Of a DNA stretch of 64,000 nt, positions 48,438 through 57,041 are shown piece by piece. The notes below the pieces were generated by a model. The model did not search any database, was not told where the DNA came from, and saw nothing but the letters and a program-made list of their open reading frames with translations. Both the position numbers and the translations under genes were made by a program. Origin of the DNA: Ruminococcus sp. (lineage in GTDB: Bacteria > Bacillota > Clostridia > Oscillospirales > Ruminococcaceae); assembly GCA_017529875.1 (NCBI GenBank), contig JAFXNC010000027.1, positions 18,112 through 82,111 of the forward strand, read 5' to 3'. Positions within the stretch are counted from its first letter, which is position 1. The number at the start of each line of letters is the position of its first letter.

Positions 48438-49619
48438 TCATGCATCATGAGATTCTTGATCCCGGTGATGTATCCGTCGGTAAGCAAATTCGAGCAAGCC
48501 GAGATTGAGCACCGCAAAGACCGTAAGATATACCGGCATTATCCCGATGCCGACGGCCTGCTGCAAAAGCCCGAAGACCATAGGCATAAACGTACTGCCG
48601 ATATATGCAGAGGCCATTTGCAGACCTATCACTGCGGCGCTGTTTTTTCTGCCGAAGTTGTCAGGCGCCATGTGCTGAATGGCGGGGTATACGGGTCCCA
48701 TTCCGATGCCTGTTATCACAAATGCGGCGGCAGCGAAAACATACCCAGGCAGCGGCAGGAAAAGCAGCAGTATACCGAATGCCTCGATGCCGATGCCGAT
48801 GCGTATGAGCAGCCTGTCACCAAGCCTGTTGGACACAAACGCGGAGATGAGCCTTCCCAGCATAAGACCGCCGAATATCAGCGAGCCGAATGCAGCCGCA
48901 AGCTTGGGGCTCACGCCTTCTTTTGCTCCTGCAAAATAGCTGGACGTCCAGAGAAAGCAGGTCGCCTCGCCCGAACAGTAGGCAAAAAAAGCTATCAGCG
49001 TCGGGATAACGCCACGTATCTTCAAAGCTTCTCTGATGCCTGAGCTGTCGCTTTCGTCGTCATCCTCCGTATTTGAATTACGCTTCCACAGCGGCAGGGA
49101 AAGCAGGCAGATAAGCATGATCCCCGACTGTATGTAAGCCGTCCAGCGGTAGCCCTCATTCCAGTGTGCGCGGGCAAGCGCCAGCGACATGATGTAGGGG
49201 CTTATCATCGCGCCCACGCCATAAAAGCAGTGCAGAAAATTCATTACCGACGAGGAATAGTGCTTGGCGACGTAGTTGTTGAGCGCCGAGTCAACTGTGC
49301 CTGCACCGAAGCCGTAGGGTACAACGAACAGGAAAAGCATAGCGTAGCTCGTCGAGAAGGAGAACCCGATTAGTCCGATCACGGTCAGCAGTATCGAGCA
49401 GACGACGAGCCACTGTGTTCTGATCTTCCGTATCAGCGTCGGCGCGATCAGGGCTGACAGTATCGTCATAAAGGAGATCGACATCGAAACATATCCTGCA
49501 TAGGACGATGGCACGCCGAAGTCGGTCTGCATCGTCGGCCAACCCGAACCGAGCAGCGAATCCGGCAGCCCGAGGCTGATAAATGCAAGATAAATCACTG
49601 CAAGCAGCAGGCCGGTCAT
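48438..49619 (-). CDS. MFS transporter, sugar-type, next to GH59
   Basis: Membrane protein of 393 residues with about 12 hydrophobic segments. The first helix pair (L-G-L-P-D-S-L-L-G-S-G-W-P) resembles FucP-type sugar MFS proteins, and V-P-Y-G-F-G-A-G-T-V-D lies in helix 4. A charged loop near 178-192 separates the halves. It lies 18 bases after the GH59 gene and should import the sugar set free by that enzyme. The substrate is inferred. Confidence 0.85.
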   Translation of the reverse strand: MTGLLLAVIYLAFISLGLPDSLLGSGWPTMQTDFGVPSSYAGYVSMSISFMTILSALIAPTLIRKIRTQWLVVCSILLTVIGLIGFSFSTSYAMLFLFVVPYGFGAGTVDSALNNYVAKHYSSSVMNFLHCFYGVGAMISPYIMSLALARAHWNEGYRWTAYIQSGIMLICLLSLPLWKRNSNTEDDDESDSSGIREALKIRGVIPTLIAFFAYCSGEATCFLWTSSYFAGAKEGVSPKLAAAFGSLIFGGLMLGRLISAFVSNRLGDRLLIRIGIGIEAFGILLLFLPLPGYVFAAAAFVITGIGMGPVYPAIQHMAPDNFGRKNSAAVIGLQMASAYIGSTFMPMVFGLLQQAVGIGIMPVYLTVFAVLNLGLLEFAYRRIHHRDQESHDA

Positions 49620-49637
49620 ATCATCACTTCTTTCGGT

Positions 49638-52010
49638 TTATTTGGTCTCAACAGTATCGAGCAGCAGCTTTCCCTCGTGAACGGTTACGCGCAGATCATG
49701 GGCGTTACTGATGTCAAAGCTATGCCACAGCGCGGCGCGTGGGACAGTGTTGCGAACGGTTATCCGGTCGGCGATCAGCTTGCCGTCCGCTTCGACGGAG
49801 ATGACTGCGCCATCCGACTGCGCGATGATCGCGGCGGCGGTGCCGATGCCTTTGACCTCAAAGCTCGCCTCACCGTCGTTTTCGGCTGAGGTGCGGTTGT
49901 GGAGGATGAAGGAGCCCATTGTGTTTTTGTGCCAGTTGCCCGAGCAGTTAATGCGGCTGTCAAGAGCGTCGATGCGCTGGACAAAGCCTTCCCTGCCCGC
50001 AGGTTCAACGGAGATATCCGCGAATACAACGTTGTGATAGGACGAGAACAGCGAGGCTCTCCCCGAGAAGAGCAGCCCCTCAGTGACAGCGAGGCTTGCA
50101 AGCTCCTCACCATCGACGGAGCATGATATTTGCGCGTCGGAGCAGGTCAGGGAAAGGCGGTGCCATGCTTTGACATCGAACCGAGTAAGGGTACCCTCCG
50201 ACAGAACGGTCATCATCGAGTACAAACGCCATGTGGCATCGCTGCCGATCTCAAGGCGGTATCCGCTGCGAGACTGGTCGCAGGCACTGAGCAGATATCT
50301 TGCGCCGATGCCGGCCTTGCAGCCATCGTCTGAGGTCAGGCGGACGTTGGCACAGAGGGTATAATTTGCCCAGCGGTCGTCGCCGAAAGAGGTCACGGGG
50401 TCGGGGGTGAAGCCCCATTCAGATCCGCGAAGTTCTTCGGTGGTCTTCTGCATCAGAACATTCCTGCCGCCCTCGCGGACGATCTCAAAGGCACCGCCCT
50501 GATCGGTCATATATCGCGGTGCAAAGCCTCTTTCGGCGAGGAAGTTTTCACCGTATTCGGAGTATGAAAAATCATCCCAGTACGGAATTGCCAGCGGCTC
50601 ATCGGGCAGCGGCTCGTCAAGCTGCATCGGCTTTGTGTCAAGGGTAGTCGCGGTGACGATAGAATAGGGGCAAACTGTCAGACTGTAACTCCCCTCCTGC
50701 GGAATGATTCGCTCGCGCAGTTTCAGATAGTTCTCGTCGAAGCTGCCGCTGTCGGGGCCGCGGGTCTCCCAGACCTTGACCTCAGCGCAGGATAGGTTTT
50801 TGAGCTGCACATCATAGCTGCGCTCGTCGGGGGTGTTGTTGACAAAGATCATGGAGTAGTCTCCGGAGGCGGGGTCGCAGAGCACAAGGCGGTTGTCAGA
50901 TGTATCCCGCAGGACGTGATCGCGCGCTGTTCCGTCGCCGTAGCAGGCGCTCTGAACAAAACGCCAGCCCTTGCGGGAGAACCGTGCAAAATGCTGTGCC
51001 ATATATATGCCGGAGCCGTATTCAGTGTGTCCCGACCAGGGCTCATTGGCTCTGATAAGCTGTTTCGGGAAGAAGTTGACGCCGCTGTAATATGCGGCGA
51101 CAGCGGGCTGAAACTCGTATGCGGTGAAGCCGCCGTTAGGGTACATATTAACGATCCTGCCCGCCACATCAAGGGCGCCGTTGACACCGCCGAGGCCGCT
51201 GCCGTCGGCATTGACGGCAAGGCGGGAAACATTCGCGGGAGCAAGCCCCTCGCTGTACCAGAGCTCCTTGCCAAACTCGTCCTTGCAGCGGCGGGTGTTT
51301 TCGTCAGAGGCCGAGATGTAGTGTATGCCGATCACATCCACGGCGTTCATCAGATCAGGGTCACGGAGCATATCCCCGGCGGCGTTGAAGCAGGCATCCT
51401 CGTCGGCGATGACGATCTTTATCTGTGAGTATGGATAGGGGCAGTCGGTCTCGCTTTTGAGCCGTGCCGAGAAGTATTTTATCCATTCTTTCTCGACGGT
51501 ACGCTCATTGATGTTCGGGTCGATATAGGAGAATTTTAAACCGTATTTCTCATAGGCCGCATCGAGTGTTTCCTTGAACCAGCGGTAGCGGAGCTCCCGC
51601 TTTTCGTTATCGGGAGCGTGGTCGATATAGCCGGGTACTCCCCAGGAGAGAAGTTCAAGAGTTATATCGGGGGCGATCTTCAAGGCATCGGCGGCAAGAA
51701 TAAATCCTGCGCCCCGCGTGACGTCTGCGGGCTCTTCTGCGGAACGCTTGACGCTTGGCTCGGTGCCGCTGGTGGAATTGATATCCGCGCCCAGTTCAAG
51801 CTTAATGTGCCCCATGCCGAGACCCTTCTCCGCATCGAACATATAGGTAAGCAGCCTGTCATAGGCCTCCCGGTGCTCCGTCCTGTAATCCAGCAGCAGC
51901 CGCGAGGAATTGTTGGCGCTGATATATCCGAAGCCCCGCCAGAAGCTGTTAGTGCGCATATCGGCTGTGCTGCCGTCGGCGGTGAGATGAATAACTTTGC
52001 GTTCGATCAT
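49638..52010 (-). CDS. GH59 galactocerebrosidase-like glycosidase
   Basis: Protein of 790 residues matching GH59 (galactosylceramidase type), which cleaves beta-galactosides such as galactosylceramide. H-I-K-L-E-L-G-A-D then T-S-G-T-E-P-S near 68-86, N-E-R at 168-170 with the acid/base Glu169, and L-W-Y-S-E-G with the nucleophile Glu254 match GALC. A further E-P-W-S-G-H motif lies downstream. The C-terminal half holds beta-sandwich, lectin-like parts. No signal peptide is seen, so it probably acts in the cytoplasm on imported glycosides. It has its own consensus promoter. Confidence 0.88.
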   Translation of the reverse strand: MIERKVIHLTADGSTADMRTNSFWRGFGYISANNSSRLLLDYRTEHREAYDRLLTYMFDAEKGLGMGHIKLELGADINSTSGTEPSVKRSAEEPADVTRGAGFILAADALKIAPDITLELLSWGVPGYIDHAPDNEKRELRYRWFKETLDAAYEKYGLKFSYIDPNINERTVEKEWIKYFSARLKSETDCPYPYSQIKIVIADEDACFNAAGDMLRDPDLMNAVDVIGIHYISASDENTRRCKDEFGKELWYSEGLAPANVSRLAVNADGSGLGGVNGALDVAGRIVNMYPNGGFTAYEFQPAVAAYYSGVNFFPKQLIRANEPWSGHTEYGSGIYMAQHFARFSRKGWRFVQSACYGDGTARDHVLRDTSDNRLVLCDPASGDYSMIFVNNTPDERSYDVQLKNLSCAEVKVWETRGPDSGSFDENYLKLRERIIPQEGSYSLTVCPYSIVTATTLDTKPMQLDEPLPDEPLAIPYWDDFSYSEYGENFLAERGFAPRYMTDQGGAFEIVREGGRNVLMQKTTEELRGSEWGFTPDPVTSFGDDRWANYTLCANVRLTSDDGCKAGIGARYLLSACDQSRSGYRLEIGSDATWRLYSMMTVLSEGTLTRFDVKAWHRLSLTCSDAQISCSVDGEELASLAVTEGLLFSGRASLFSSYHNVVFADISVEPAGREGFVQRIDALDSRINCSGNWHKNTMGSFILHNRTSAENDGEASFEVKGIGTAAAIIAQSDGAVISVEADGKLIADRITVRNTVPRAALWHSFDISNAHDLRVTVHEGKLLLDTVETK

Positions 52011-52036
52011 ATTACTGTCTCCTCCTGTTGATACAT

Positions 52037-52065
52037 ATTATAATATGAAATCTGCAAACTGTCAA
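52037..52065 (-). promoter_or_regulatory. Promoter of the GH59 operon
   Basis: Consensus TTGACA at 52065-52060 and TATAAT at 52042-52037 on the minus strand, spacer 17. The GH59 ATG follows about 30 bases later with GGAGGAG in front. No operator was recognised. Confidence 0.85.
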
Positions 52066-52128
52066 GAATAAATAACTGTGATTTAAAAACATCTTCAACA
52101 TCACGCTGCTGTTTATGCCGGTCGTCAG

Positions 52129-52157
52129 TTGACTTTTCAGCGGTTTTGATGTATAAT
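52129..52157 (+). promoter_or_regulatory. Promoter of the MFS exporter
   Basis: TTGACT at 52129-52134 and TATAAT at 52152-52157, spacer 17. The leader to the start codon is about 160 bases. Confidence 0.8.
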
Positions 52158-52167
52158 AACCGTAACG

Positions 52168-52194
52168 GCAGGCTCGGCTTGCTTATCTGTTTTT
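52168..52194 (+). terminator. Weak promoter-proximal hairpin with U-tract
   Basis: GCAGGC-TCG-GCTTGC stem at 52168-52182 followed by a T-rich run ending TGTTTTT. It starts about five bases after the predicted transcript start. Confidence 0.45.
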
Positions 52195-52207
52195 CGAGGT
52201 GATACAA

Positions 52208-52246
52208 ATGAAAAGAACCACTGCTTATGCTCCATGCAAGGTTTGA
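52208..52246 (+). CDS. Possible leader peptide of 12 residues
   Basis: GAGGTGATACAA precedes an ATG that opens MKRTTAYAPCKV and a TGA. Its last codons overlap the 5' arm of a hairpin (ATGCAA near 52233 with TTTGCAT near 52281, and GAGGG at 52245-52249 with CCCTC at 52273-52277). A ribosome stalled on the peptide would alter that hairpin, as in drug-induced attenuation of exporters. This is inference. Confidence 0.4.
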   Translation: MKRTTAYAPCKV

Positions 52247-52323
52247 GGGAACTGCGTGGAGTATAAATGATACCCTCGGGCTTTGCATTTCTGATGATAC
52301 TATATCAAAAGGAGCAAAGTCAA

Positions 52324-53382
52324 ATGAAACAAATATGTAAACCTATCAAAAGCTATCTCCTGCTGTGGAGTACGCAATCTCTTTCCGCACTGGGCAGCTC
52401 TATGACCGGCTATGCCCTTGGTCTGTGGCTGTATCAGAGCACAGGCTCGGCACTGAAAGCATCCCTGCTCACGGTATGCTCCTATGCACCGTATGTGCTG
52501 ATGAGCATTCTTGCAGGTGCTCTGCGTTCATTTTCACAGTCTATGATCACGCTGCTTACGCCGGTGCTTGCGACAATGCTTTTTACTCTCGGCGGCGTGT
52601 CGACGGTCATCATCGCTGACCTCGCATCTTTTGCCGTTGCGTTCACGGCGCTGCTGTTTATCCGCATACCCGAACCACATAATTCAGGCAAAGAAAGCGA
52701 GTCGTTTTTCCGGTCGGTAAAGTCGGGACTTTCATGGCTGAAAGCCAATCCGCTGATACTGAAGCTGATATTCTTTCTGTCGGGTATCAACCTGATCGCC
52801 TCGGCAAACAATGCGGCGCTTACGCCTTTGATACTCTCCAAAACATACAATAACAAGAGCGTACTGAGCGCAGTCTATTTCTTTATCGGTGCTGCCACAT
52901 TTGCGGGCAGCTTCATCGCGTCCTATACATCGGCGCCCAGAAACCGCGTAAAAGCGATATGTCTGTCGCTGTTCATCTCCATGAGCACCGAGAATTTCAT
53001 CCTTGCTTTCAGCGATTCACCGATCCTGTGGTGTATCGGCGTTGTTTTGGGGTGGCTGTTCATTCCCTTCATGGGAGCGAATCTTGACGTTGTTTTCAGA
53101 AGCACCATACCCGCCGAAATGCAGGGGCGGGTATATGCCTGCCGCAACACGATGCAGTTTTTTACTATACCCATAGGAAGTCTGTCAAGCGGTGCGCTTA
53201 TAGACAACTGCTTTGAACCCTTCATGTCAAGGCAGAACGGCGAAAGCGTTTTGTGTACAGTTTTTGGGACAGGTAAAGGTTCGGGAGCAGCACTGCTCAT
53301 GGCTGTTCTCGGAGCGGCAGGAGTGGCTGTGTGCGTGATCTTCAGCTTACTGCTGAAACATGAAAAATACGATAATGGTTGA
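52324..53382 (+). CDS. MFS exporter with apparent internal deletion
   Basis: Protein of 352 residues. Its start (S-T-Q-S-L-S-A-L-G-S-S-M-T-G-Y-A-L) and C-terminal parts match a Firmicute MFS drug-exporter family of about 420-440 residues. The usual sequence between S-I-L-A-G-A-L and the R-S-F-S-Q-S segment, about 85 residues, is missing in frame, so helices around 2-5 are lost. The reading frame remains open. It is likely a non-functional or altered transporter. AAAGGAG precedes the ATG. Confidence 0.75.
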   Translation: MKQICKPIKSYLLLWSTQSLSALGSSMTGYALGLWLYQSTGSALKASLLTVCSYAPYVLMSILAGALRSFSQSMITLLTPVLATMLFTLGGVSTVIIADLASFAVAFTALLFIRIPEPHNSGKESESFFRSVKSGLSWLKANPLILKLIFFLSGINLIASANNAALTPLILSKTYNNKSVLSAVYFFIGAATFAGSFIASYTSAPRNRVKAICLSLFISMSTENFILAFSDSPILWCIGVVLGWLFIPFMGANLDVVFRSTIPAEMQGRVYACRNTMQFFTIPIGSLSSGALIDNCFEPFMSRQNGESVLCTVFGTGKGSGAALLMAVLGAAGVAVCVIFSLLLKHEKYDNG

Positions 53383-53471
53383 CGCGACCGTTCCGACCTA
53401 ACACATCCTATTCGGAAAGAACGACAAACAAAGGCCTGTTCCGCAGAAGATGCCTGTCACCCGATCATCTC

Positions 53472-53500
53472 TTGACAACCCCTGCAAGCTATGCTATAAT
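53472..53500 (+). promoter_or_regulatory. Promoter of the FUSC-HAD gene
   Basis: Consensus TTGACA at 53472-53477 and TATAAT at 53495-53500, spacer 17. Confidence 0.85.
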
Positions 53501-53509
53501 AATTACAGC

Positions 53510-53540
53510 AACGGCGCTGAGATATCTCGGCGTCGTTTTT
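53510..53540 (+). terminator. Promoter-proximal terminator hairpin (FUSC-HAD leader)
   Basis: A stem of about 12 pairs (AACGGCGCTGAG with CTCGGCGTCGTT, two G-T pairs) with a four-base loop, followed by TTTTT. It begins about three bases after the predicted transcript start and ends about 20 bases before the gene's start codon. Confidence 0.7.
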
Positions 53541-53557
53541 GTTTTGAGGTAACAGTC

Positions 53558-54841
53558 ATGAGAACTATCAGAAAGCTCCCGCCGGTGGGCGGGAGGATCA
53601 TCAAATCGGCGGTGTCGGTGGCGCTTTGCATGGTGATATACTATATCCGCACGCTGCTGCCCATCGGCAACGGCATCCCCTTTTACAGCGCCCTTGCCGC
53701 GCTGTGGTGCTTGCAGCCCTATCATGAGACCACCAGGCATAACGCAGGTCAGCGCTCTATCGGAACGTTCATCGGAGCCTTGTTCGGGCTGGGGTTCATT
53801 GATGCAGTAAGAGCTGCGGGGATCGAAACTCCGGTGCCGGTTTATCTGCTGGCGTCTGCCGTGATAATCCCGGTGATATATCTGACGGTGCTGCTGAACA
53901 AGAAAAACGCTGCTTTCTTTTCCTGCGTGGTGTTTCTGAGCATCGCGCTTACACATTCCTTTGACGACGATCCCTATATCTTTGTGCTGAACCGTGTGCT
54001 CGATACCTTCATCGGTATAGGCGTAGGACTTGGGGTGAACAACTTCCGTCTGCCGGTACGCCACGACAGCGACACCCTCTATGTCAGCGGCATAGACCAG
54101 GTACTTATCCCCGACGACCACAGTGGGACGCAGTACAGCAAGGTGGAACTGAACCGGCTGATAGAAGCGGGTGTGCGGTTCACCATCTCGACTATACATA
54201 CTCCGGCGGTGGTGATGTCGCTGATGAAGGGCGTTGATCTGCGGCTGCCGCTGATCGTTATGGACGGCGCGGCAATTTACGATATCAAAGAGAAAGAGTA
54301 CATCGAAGCGGAATTTCTGCCCTCGGATGTCAGTGAAAAAGCCGAGCAGACCATCGCAGATGCGGGCATACACTGCTTTGTGAATGTGATGTTCGATTCG
54401 ACGCTGCTGATCTTCTACGGAAAGTTTCAGAACAGTGCCGAGAGGGAGCTGTTTTCCTCCTACAAACATTCACCCTACCGCAACTACATCCATTCGTCGT
54501 ACAGGCGCTTTGATAAGAACGAGAAGATTCTCTATCTGACTGTGCTCGAATCGGCTGAGAAGATATATCCCCTTGAAGAAAGGCTCAAAGCACAGCTCGG
54601 AGACTCAGTGCGGATCACGGTCTCCGAGTCGGGGTACGAGGGGTATCTGTATCTGAAAGTCTTCTCGCCTCTCGCTTCAAAGCAGGAGATGATGAAAAAG
54701 CTGAAAGCCCGCACGGGAGCAGAGAGAGTTGTGACCTTCGGGAGCATCAAGGATCAGTACGATGTATATATCGGTGACGGCGGCGGGAATGCTACCGTGA
54801 AGAAGCTGAAAAAGCTGTACCGGAGCGATGTTTACCGTTGA
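53558..54841 (+). CDS. FUSC/ArAE-type membrane protein fused to a degenerate HAD domain
   Basis: Protein of 427 residues. Residues 1-165 have the FUSC/aromatic-acid-exporter pattern with about five to six hydrophobic segments and Q-P-Y-H-E-T-T-R-H-N near 53-62. Residues 172-427 match Cof-type HAD hydrolases (F-T-I-S-T-I-H-T-P-A, then L-P-L-I-V-M-D-G-A-A-I-Y). The catalytic motif D-x-D-G-T reads G-I-D-Q-V at 178-182, so the nucleophile Asp is replaced by Gly178. The late G-D-G-x-N-D motif is G-D-G-G-G-N. It is thus a sensor or binding module rather than a phosphatase. Start at 53558 follows GAGGTAA. Confidence 0.8.
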   Translation: MRTIRKLPPVGGRIIKSAVSVALCMVIYYIRTLLPIGNGIPFYSALAALWCLQPYHETTRHNAGQRSIGTFIGALFGLGFIDAVRAAGIETPVPVYLLASAVIIPVIYLTVLLNKKNAAFFSCVVFLSIALTHSFDDDPYIFVLNRVLDTFIGIGVGLGVNNFRLPVRHDSDTLYVSGIDQVLIPDDHSGTQYSKVELNRLIEAGVRFTISTIHTPAVVMSLMKGVDLRLPLIVMDGAAIYDIKEKEYIEAEFLPSDVSEKAEQTIADAGIHCFVNVMFDSTLLIFYGKFQNSAERELFSSYKHSPYRNYIHSSYRRFDKNEKILYLTVLESAEKIYPLEERLKAQLGDSVRITVSESGYEGYLYLKVFSPLASKQEMMKKLKARTGAERVVTFGSIKDQYDVYIGDGGGNATVKKLKKLYRSDVYR

Positions 54842-54878
54842 AATACAGATAAATCTCTGATATTGTACGGATATGCGC

Positions 54879-54907
54879 TTGACAAATATCTGACAGTATG
54901 ATAGAAT
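54879..54907 (+). promoter_or_regulatory. Promoter of the ATP-grasp/alpha-E operon
   Basis: TTGACA at 54879-54884 and TAGAAT at 54902-54907, spacer 17. Confidence 0.8.
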
Positions 54908-54927
54908 AATAACATAAAAACGTAAGC

Positions 54928-54963
54928 AACGGCGCTTCTCACATTTTGAGAGGCGCCGTTTTT
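54928..54963 (+). terminator. Promoter-proximal terminator hairpin (ATP-grasp leader)
   Basis: A 14-pair stem (AACGGCGCTTCTCA with TGAGAGGCGCCGTT, one G-T pair) with a CATTT loop and then TTT, giving TTTTT with the stem end. It lies between promoter and start codon and has the same AGCAACGGCGCT left edge as the preceding gene's leader hairpin. Confidence 0.8.
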
Positions 54964-54984
54964 AATATGATCGGAGTGAGTGCT

Positions 54985-56319
54985 ATGAAAGACCTTGAAC
55001 AAAAGCATTTTACGAAAGCAGTCGGGAATGCAAACGAAATAAACGAGCTTCTGAGAAGATTCGGAGTGAAATTCGGGATATACAAAAACGGAGTATTCAA
55101 TGAACAGTTTTTTCCCTTTGACCCTATCCCGCGGGTGATAACAGCGGAGGATTTTGCCTGCATCGAAAAGGGACTTGTTCAGCGTGTGGATGCCCTGAAT
55201 GAGTTCCTTTTTGATATTTACCACGACAAAAAGATCGTCCGGGACGGCATCATTCCTGAGGATTTCATCTACATATCGAAGGGATATCTTGCCGAGTGCG
55301 AGGGCATCACGCCGAAGAACAGGATATACAGCCATATCTCCGGCATTGATCTTGTTCAGGGGAAGGACGGCGTGTGGTACATACTGGAGGACAACCTGCG
55401 CATACCCTCGGGGGCTTCATACCCGCTTATCGCAAGGGAGCTTACCCGCATCGCCGCGCCCCAGGCCTTCGAGGAAAACGAGATAGTCGATAACAGGGGC
55501 TATGCACAGCTCCTGAAAGAGACTATGGAATATGCAAACTGCGGCGGCATCAGGGCGATACTCACCCCGGGGCGGTATAACGCGGCCTATTTTGAACATT
55601 CCTATCTTGCGGAGCATACCGGCTCGGTACTGGTTCAGAACGACGAGCTTTTCGTTGAGGACAATATGCTCTATCACCGGACCTATTCGGGCGGCAAGAC
55701 CCGGATAGGCGTACTCTACCGCCGTATTGCAGACGAGTATCTCGACCCGCTGACCTTCCTGCCGGAATCGCTGATAGGCATACCGAACCTTATGGAGGCT
55801 TACCGCAGCGGCAACGTGGGCATAATCAACGCGCCGGGCAACGGTGTTGCTGACGACAAGGGCATCTATTACTTCGTGCCGAAGATGATCAAATACTATC
55901 TCGGCGAGGAGCCTATTCTCCGAAACGCCCCCACCTATCTGCCTTTCTACAAGGAAGATATGAAATACGTTATGGACAACCTCGAAAAGCTGGTCATCAA
56001 GGACGTTGCCGAGGCCGGCGGCTACGGCGTAGTCTTCGGCAGCGACCTCACCAAGGAAAAGCTGGAAGAATTCCGAAAGACAATAATCGCGGAGCCGAGG
56101 CGCTTCATCGCGCAGGAGGTCATTGACTTTCTCGACCTGCCGATACTCGATAACGGCGAGACCGTTATGCGAAAGGCCGACCTGCGAGCCTTTGTCCTCT
56201 CCGGCGAGACCACAAGGGTATGGGCGTCGGGACTGACACGTTTTTCACGCAACCCGGATTCCTTCGTCGTCAACTCCTCGCAAGGCGGAGGATTCAAAGA
56301 TACCTGGGTGCTGAAATGA
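54985..56319 (+). CDS. Circularly permuted ATP-grasp ligase
   Basis: Protein of 444 residues of the circularly permuted ATP-grasp type 2 family. Y-I-L-E-D-N-L-R-I-P-S-G near residue 135, Y-R-R-I-A-D-E-Y-L-D-P-L near 246, and the K-D-V-A-E-A-G-G-Y-G-V region near 338 are typical. Relatives pair with alpha-E proteins and transglutaminases and are proposed amide ligases that build peptides or tag proteins. It is the first gene of a six-gene operon. Start at 54985 has GGAG at eight bases. Confidence 0.88.
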   Translation: MKDLEQKHFTKAVGNANEINELLRRFGVKFGIYKNGVFNEQFFPFDPIPRVITAEDFACIEKGLVQRVDALNEFLFDIYHDKKIVRDGIIPEDFIYISKGYLAECEGITPKNRIYSHISGIDLVQGKDGVWYILEDNLRIPSGASYPLIARELTRIAAPQAFEENEIVDNRGYAQLLKETMEYANCGGIRAILTPGRYNAAYFEHSYLAEHTGSVLVQNDELFVEDNMLYHRTYSGGKTRIGVLYRRIADEYLDPLTFLPESLIGIPNLMEAYRSGNVGIINAPGNGVADDKGIYYFVPKMIKYYLGEEPILRNAPTYLPFYKEDMKYVMDNLEKLVIKDVAEAGGYGVVFGSDLTKEKLEEFRKTIIAEPRRFIAQEVIDFLDLPILDNGETVMRKADLRAFVLSGETTRVWASGLTRFSRNPDSFVVNSSQGGGFKDTWVLK

Positions 56320-56339
56320 TAACTGTAAAGGAGCAATAT

Positions 56340-57041
56340 ATGAGCACTATCTCAAAAGAACACAGCGACCGCCTTTACTGGCTGGGACGCTACACCGAAA
56401 GATTTTTCACCACGCTGAAAGCCCTTGATAAGATGTTTGACAGGATGCTGGGTCAAAGCCACATCTACACGGAGTATCTCGATCATTTCGGGATAGTGAA
56501 TACATATTCTGATTCCCGGGAATTCATCAGGAGCTTTCTCTATGACGAGTTCAATCCCAACTCTGCGGCCTACTGTCTCGAACGCGCCTACGACAACGGC
56601 ATAGTGCTGAGAGAGGAGATCTCCACTTCGGCGCTGTCATTCCTGCAAATGGCAAAGGACACCCTCAGACGCGCCGAGAACAGCCCGAACCCGAGGCTGT
56701 CGCTGCTGCCGCTGGAGGACATTGTTTACGGTTTCTGGGGCAGCATCAACGAGCATATCTACGACGACGAGATCAGGAACATCATCTACATCGGCAAGAC
56801 CATAGAGCGGCTCGATCTCTATATCCGGATGAGATATCCTTATGAGATTTCCCGCAAGGAATACATCCGCCTGCTGAAAAACCTCCGCCGGGTGCCCAAG
56901 GACACGCCCTACCGCTACAACACAAAAGCCCTCTCCGCTATCGAGGAGATCATGGGCTCGGAGGAGGATTATCTCAGCCGCACCGATGATGCAGTATCAA
57001 GTCTCGGGCAGCTTTTCGAGACCTCGGAGGTGTTTGTATGA
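56340..57041 (+). CDS. Alpha-E domain protein
   Basis: All-helical protein of 233 residues with the alpha-E start (R-L-Y-W-L-G-R-Y-T-E-R) near residue 11 and N-I-I-Y-I-G-K-T-I-E-R-L-D near 142, both typical. Its exact role is unknown, but it occurs with circularly permuted ATP-grasp and transglutaminase partners, as here. AAAGGAGC precedes the ATG 21 bases after the ATP-grasp stop. Confidence 0.88.
   Translation: MSTISKEHSDRLYWLGRYTERFFTTLKALDKMFDRMLGQSHIYTEYLDHFGIVNTYSDSREFIRSFLYDEFNPNSAAYCLERAYDNGIVLREEISTSALSFLQMAKDTLRRAENSPNPRLSLLPLEDIVYGFWGSINEHIYDDEIRNIIYIGKTIERLDLYIRMRYPYEISRKEYIRLLKNLRRVPKDTPYRYNTKALSAIEEIMGSEEDYLSRTDDAVSSLGQLFETSEVFV

Larger units (their letters stand above)
52011..52323. 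other. Divergent promoter region between GH59 and the MFS exporter
   Basis: Contains the GH59 promoter on the minus strand and the MFS promoter on the plus strand. The latter is followed by a long leader with a small hairpin, a 12-codon leader peptide and a larger hairpin. No other gene was seen. Confidence 0.7.

Noticed and set aside
53489..54469. Minus-strand frame of 326 codons opposite the FUSC-HAD gene
   Set aside because: Shadow of a real gene with promoter and ribosome binding site on the other strand. No likeness to a family.
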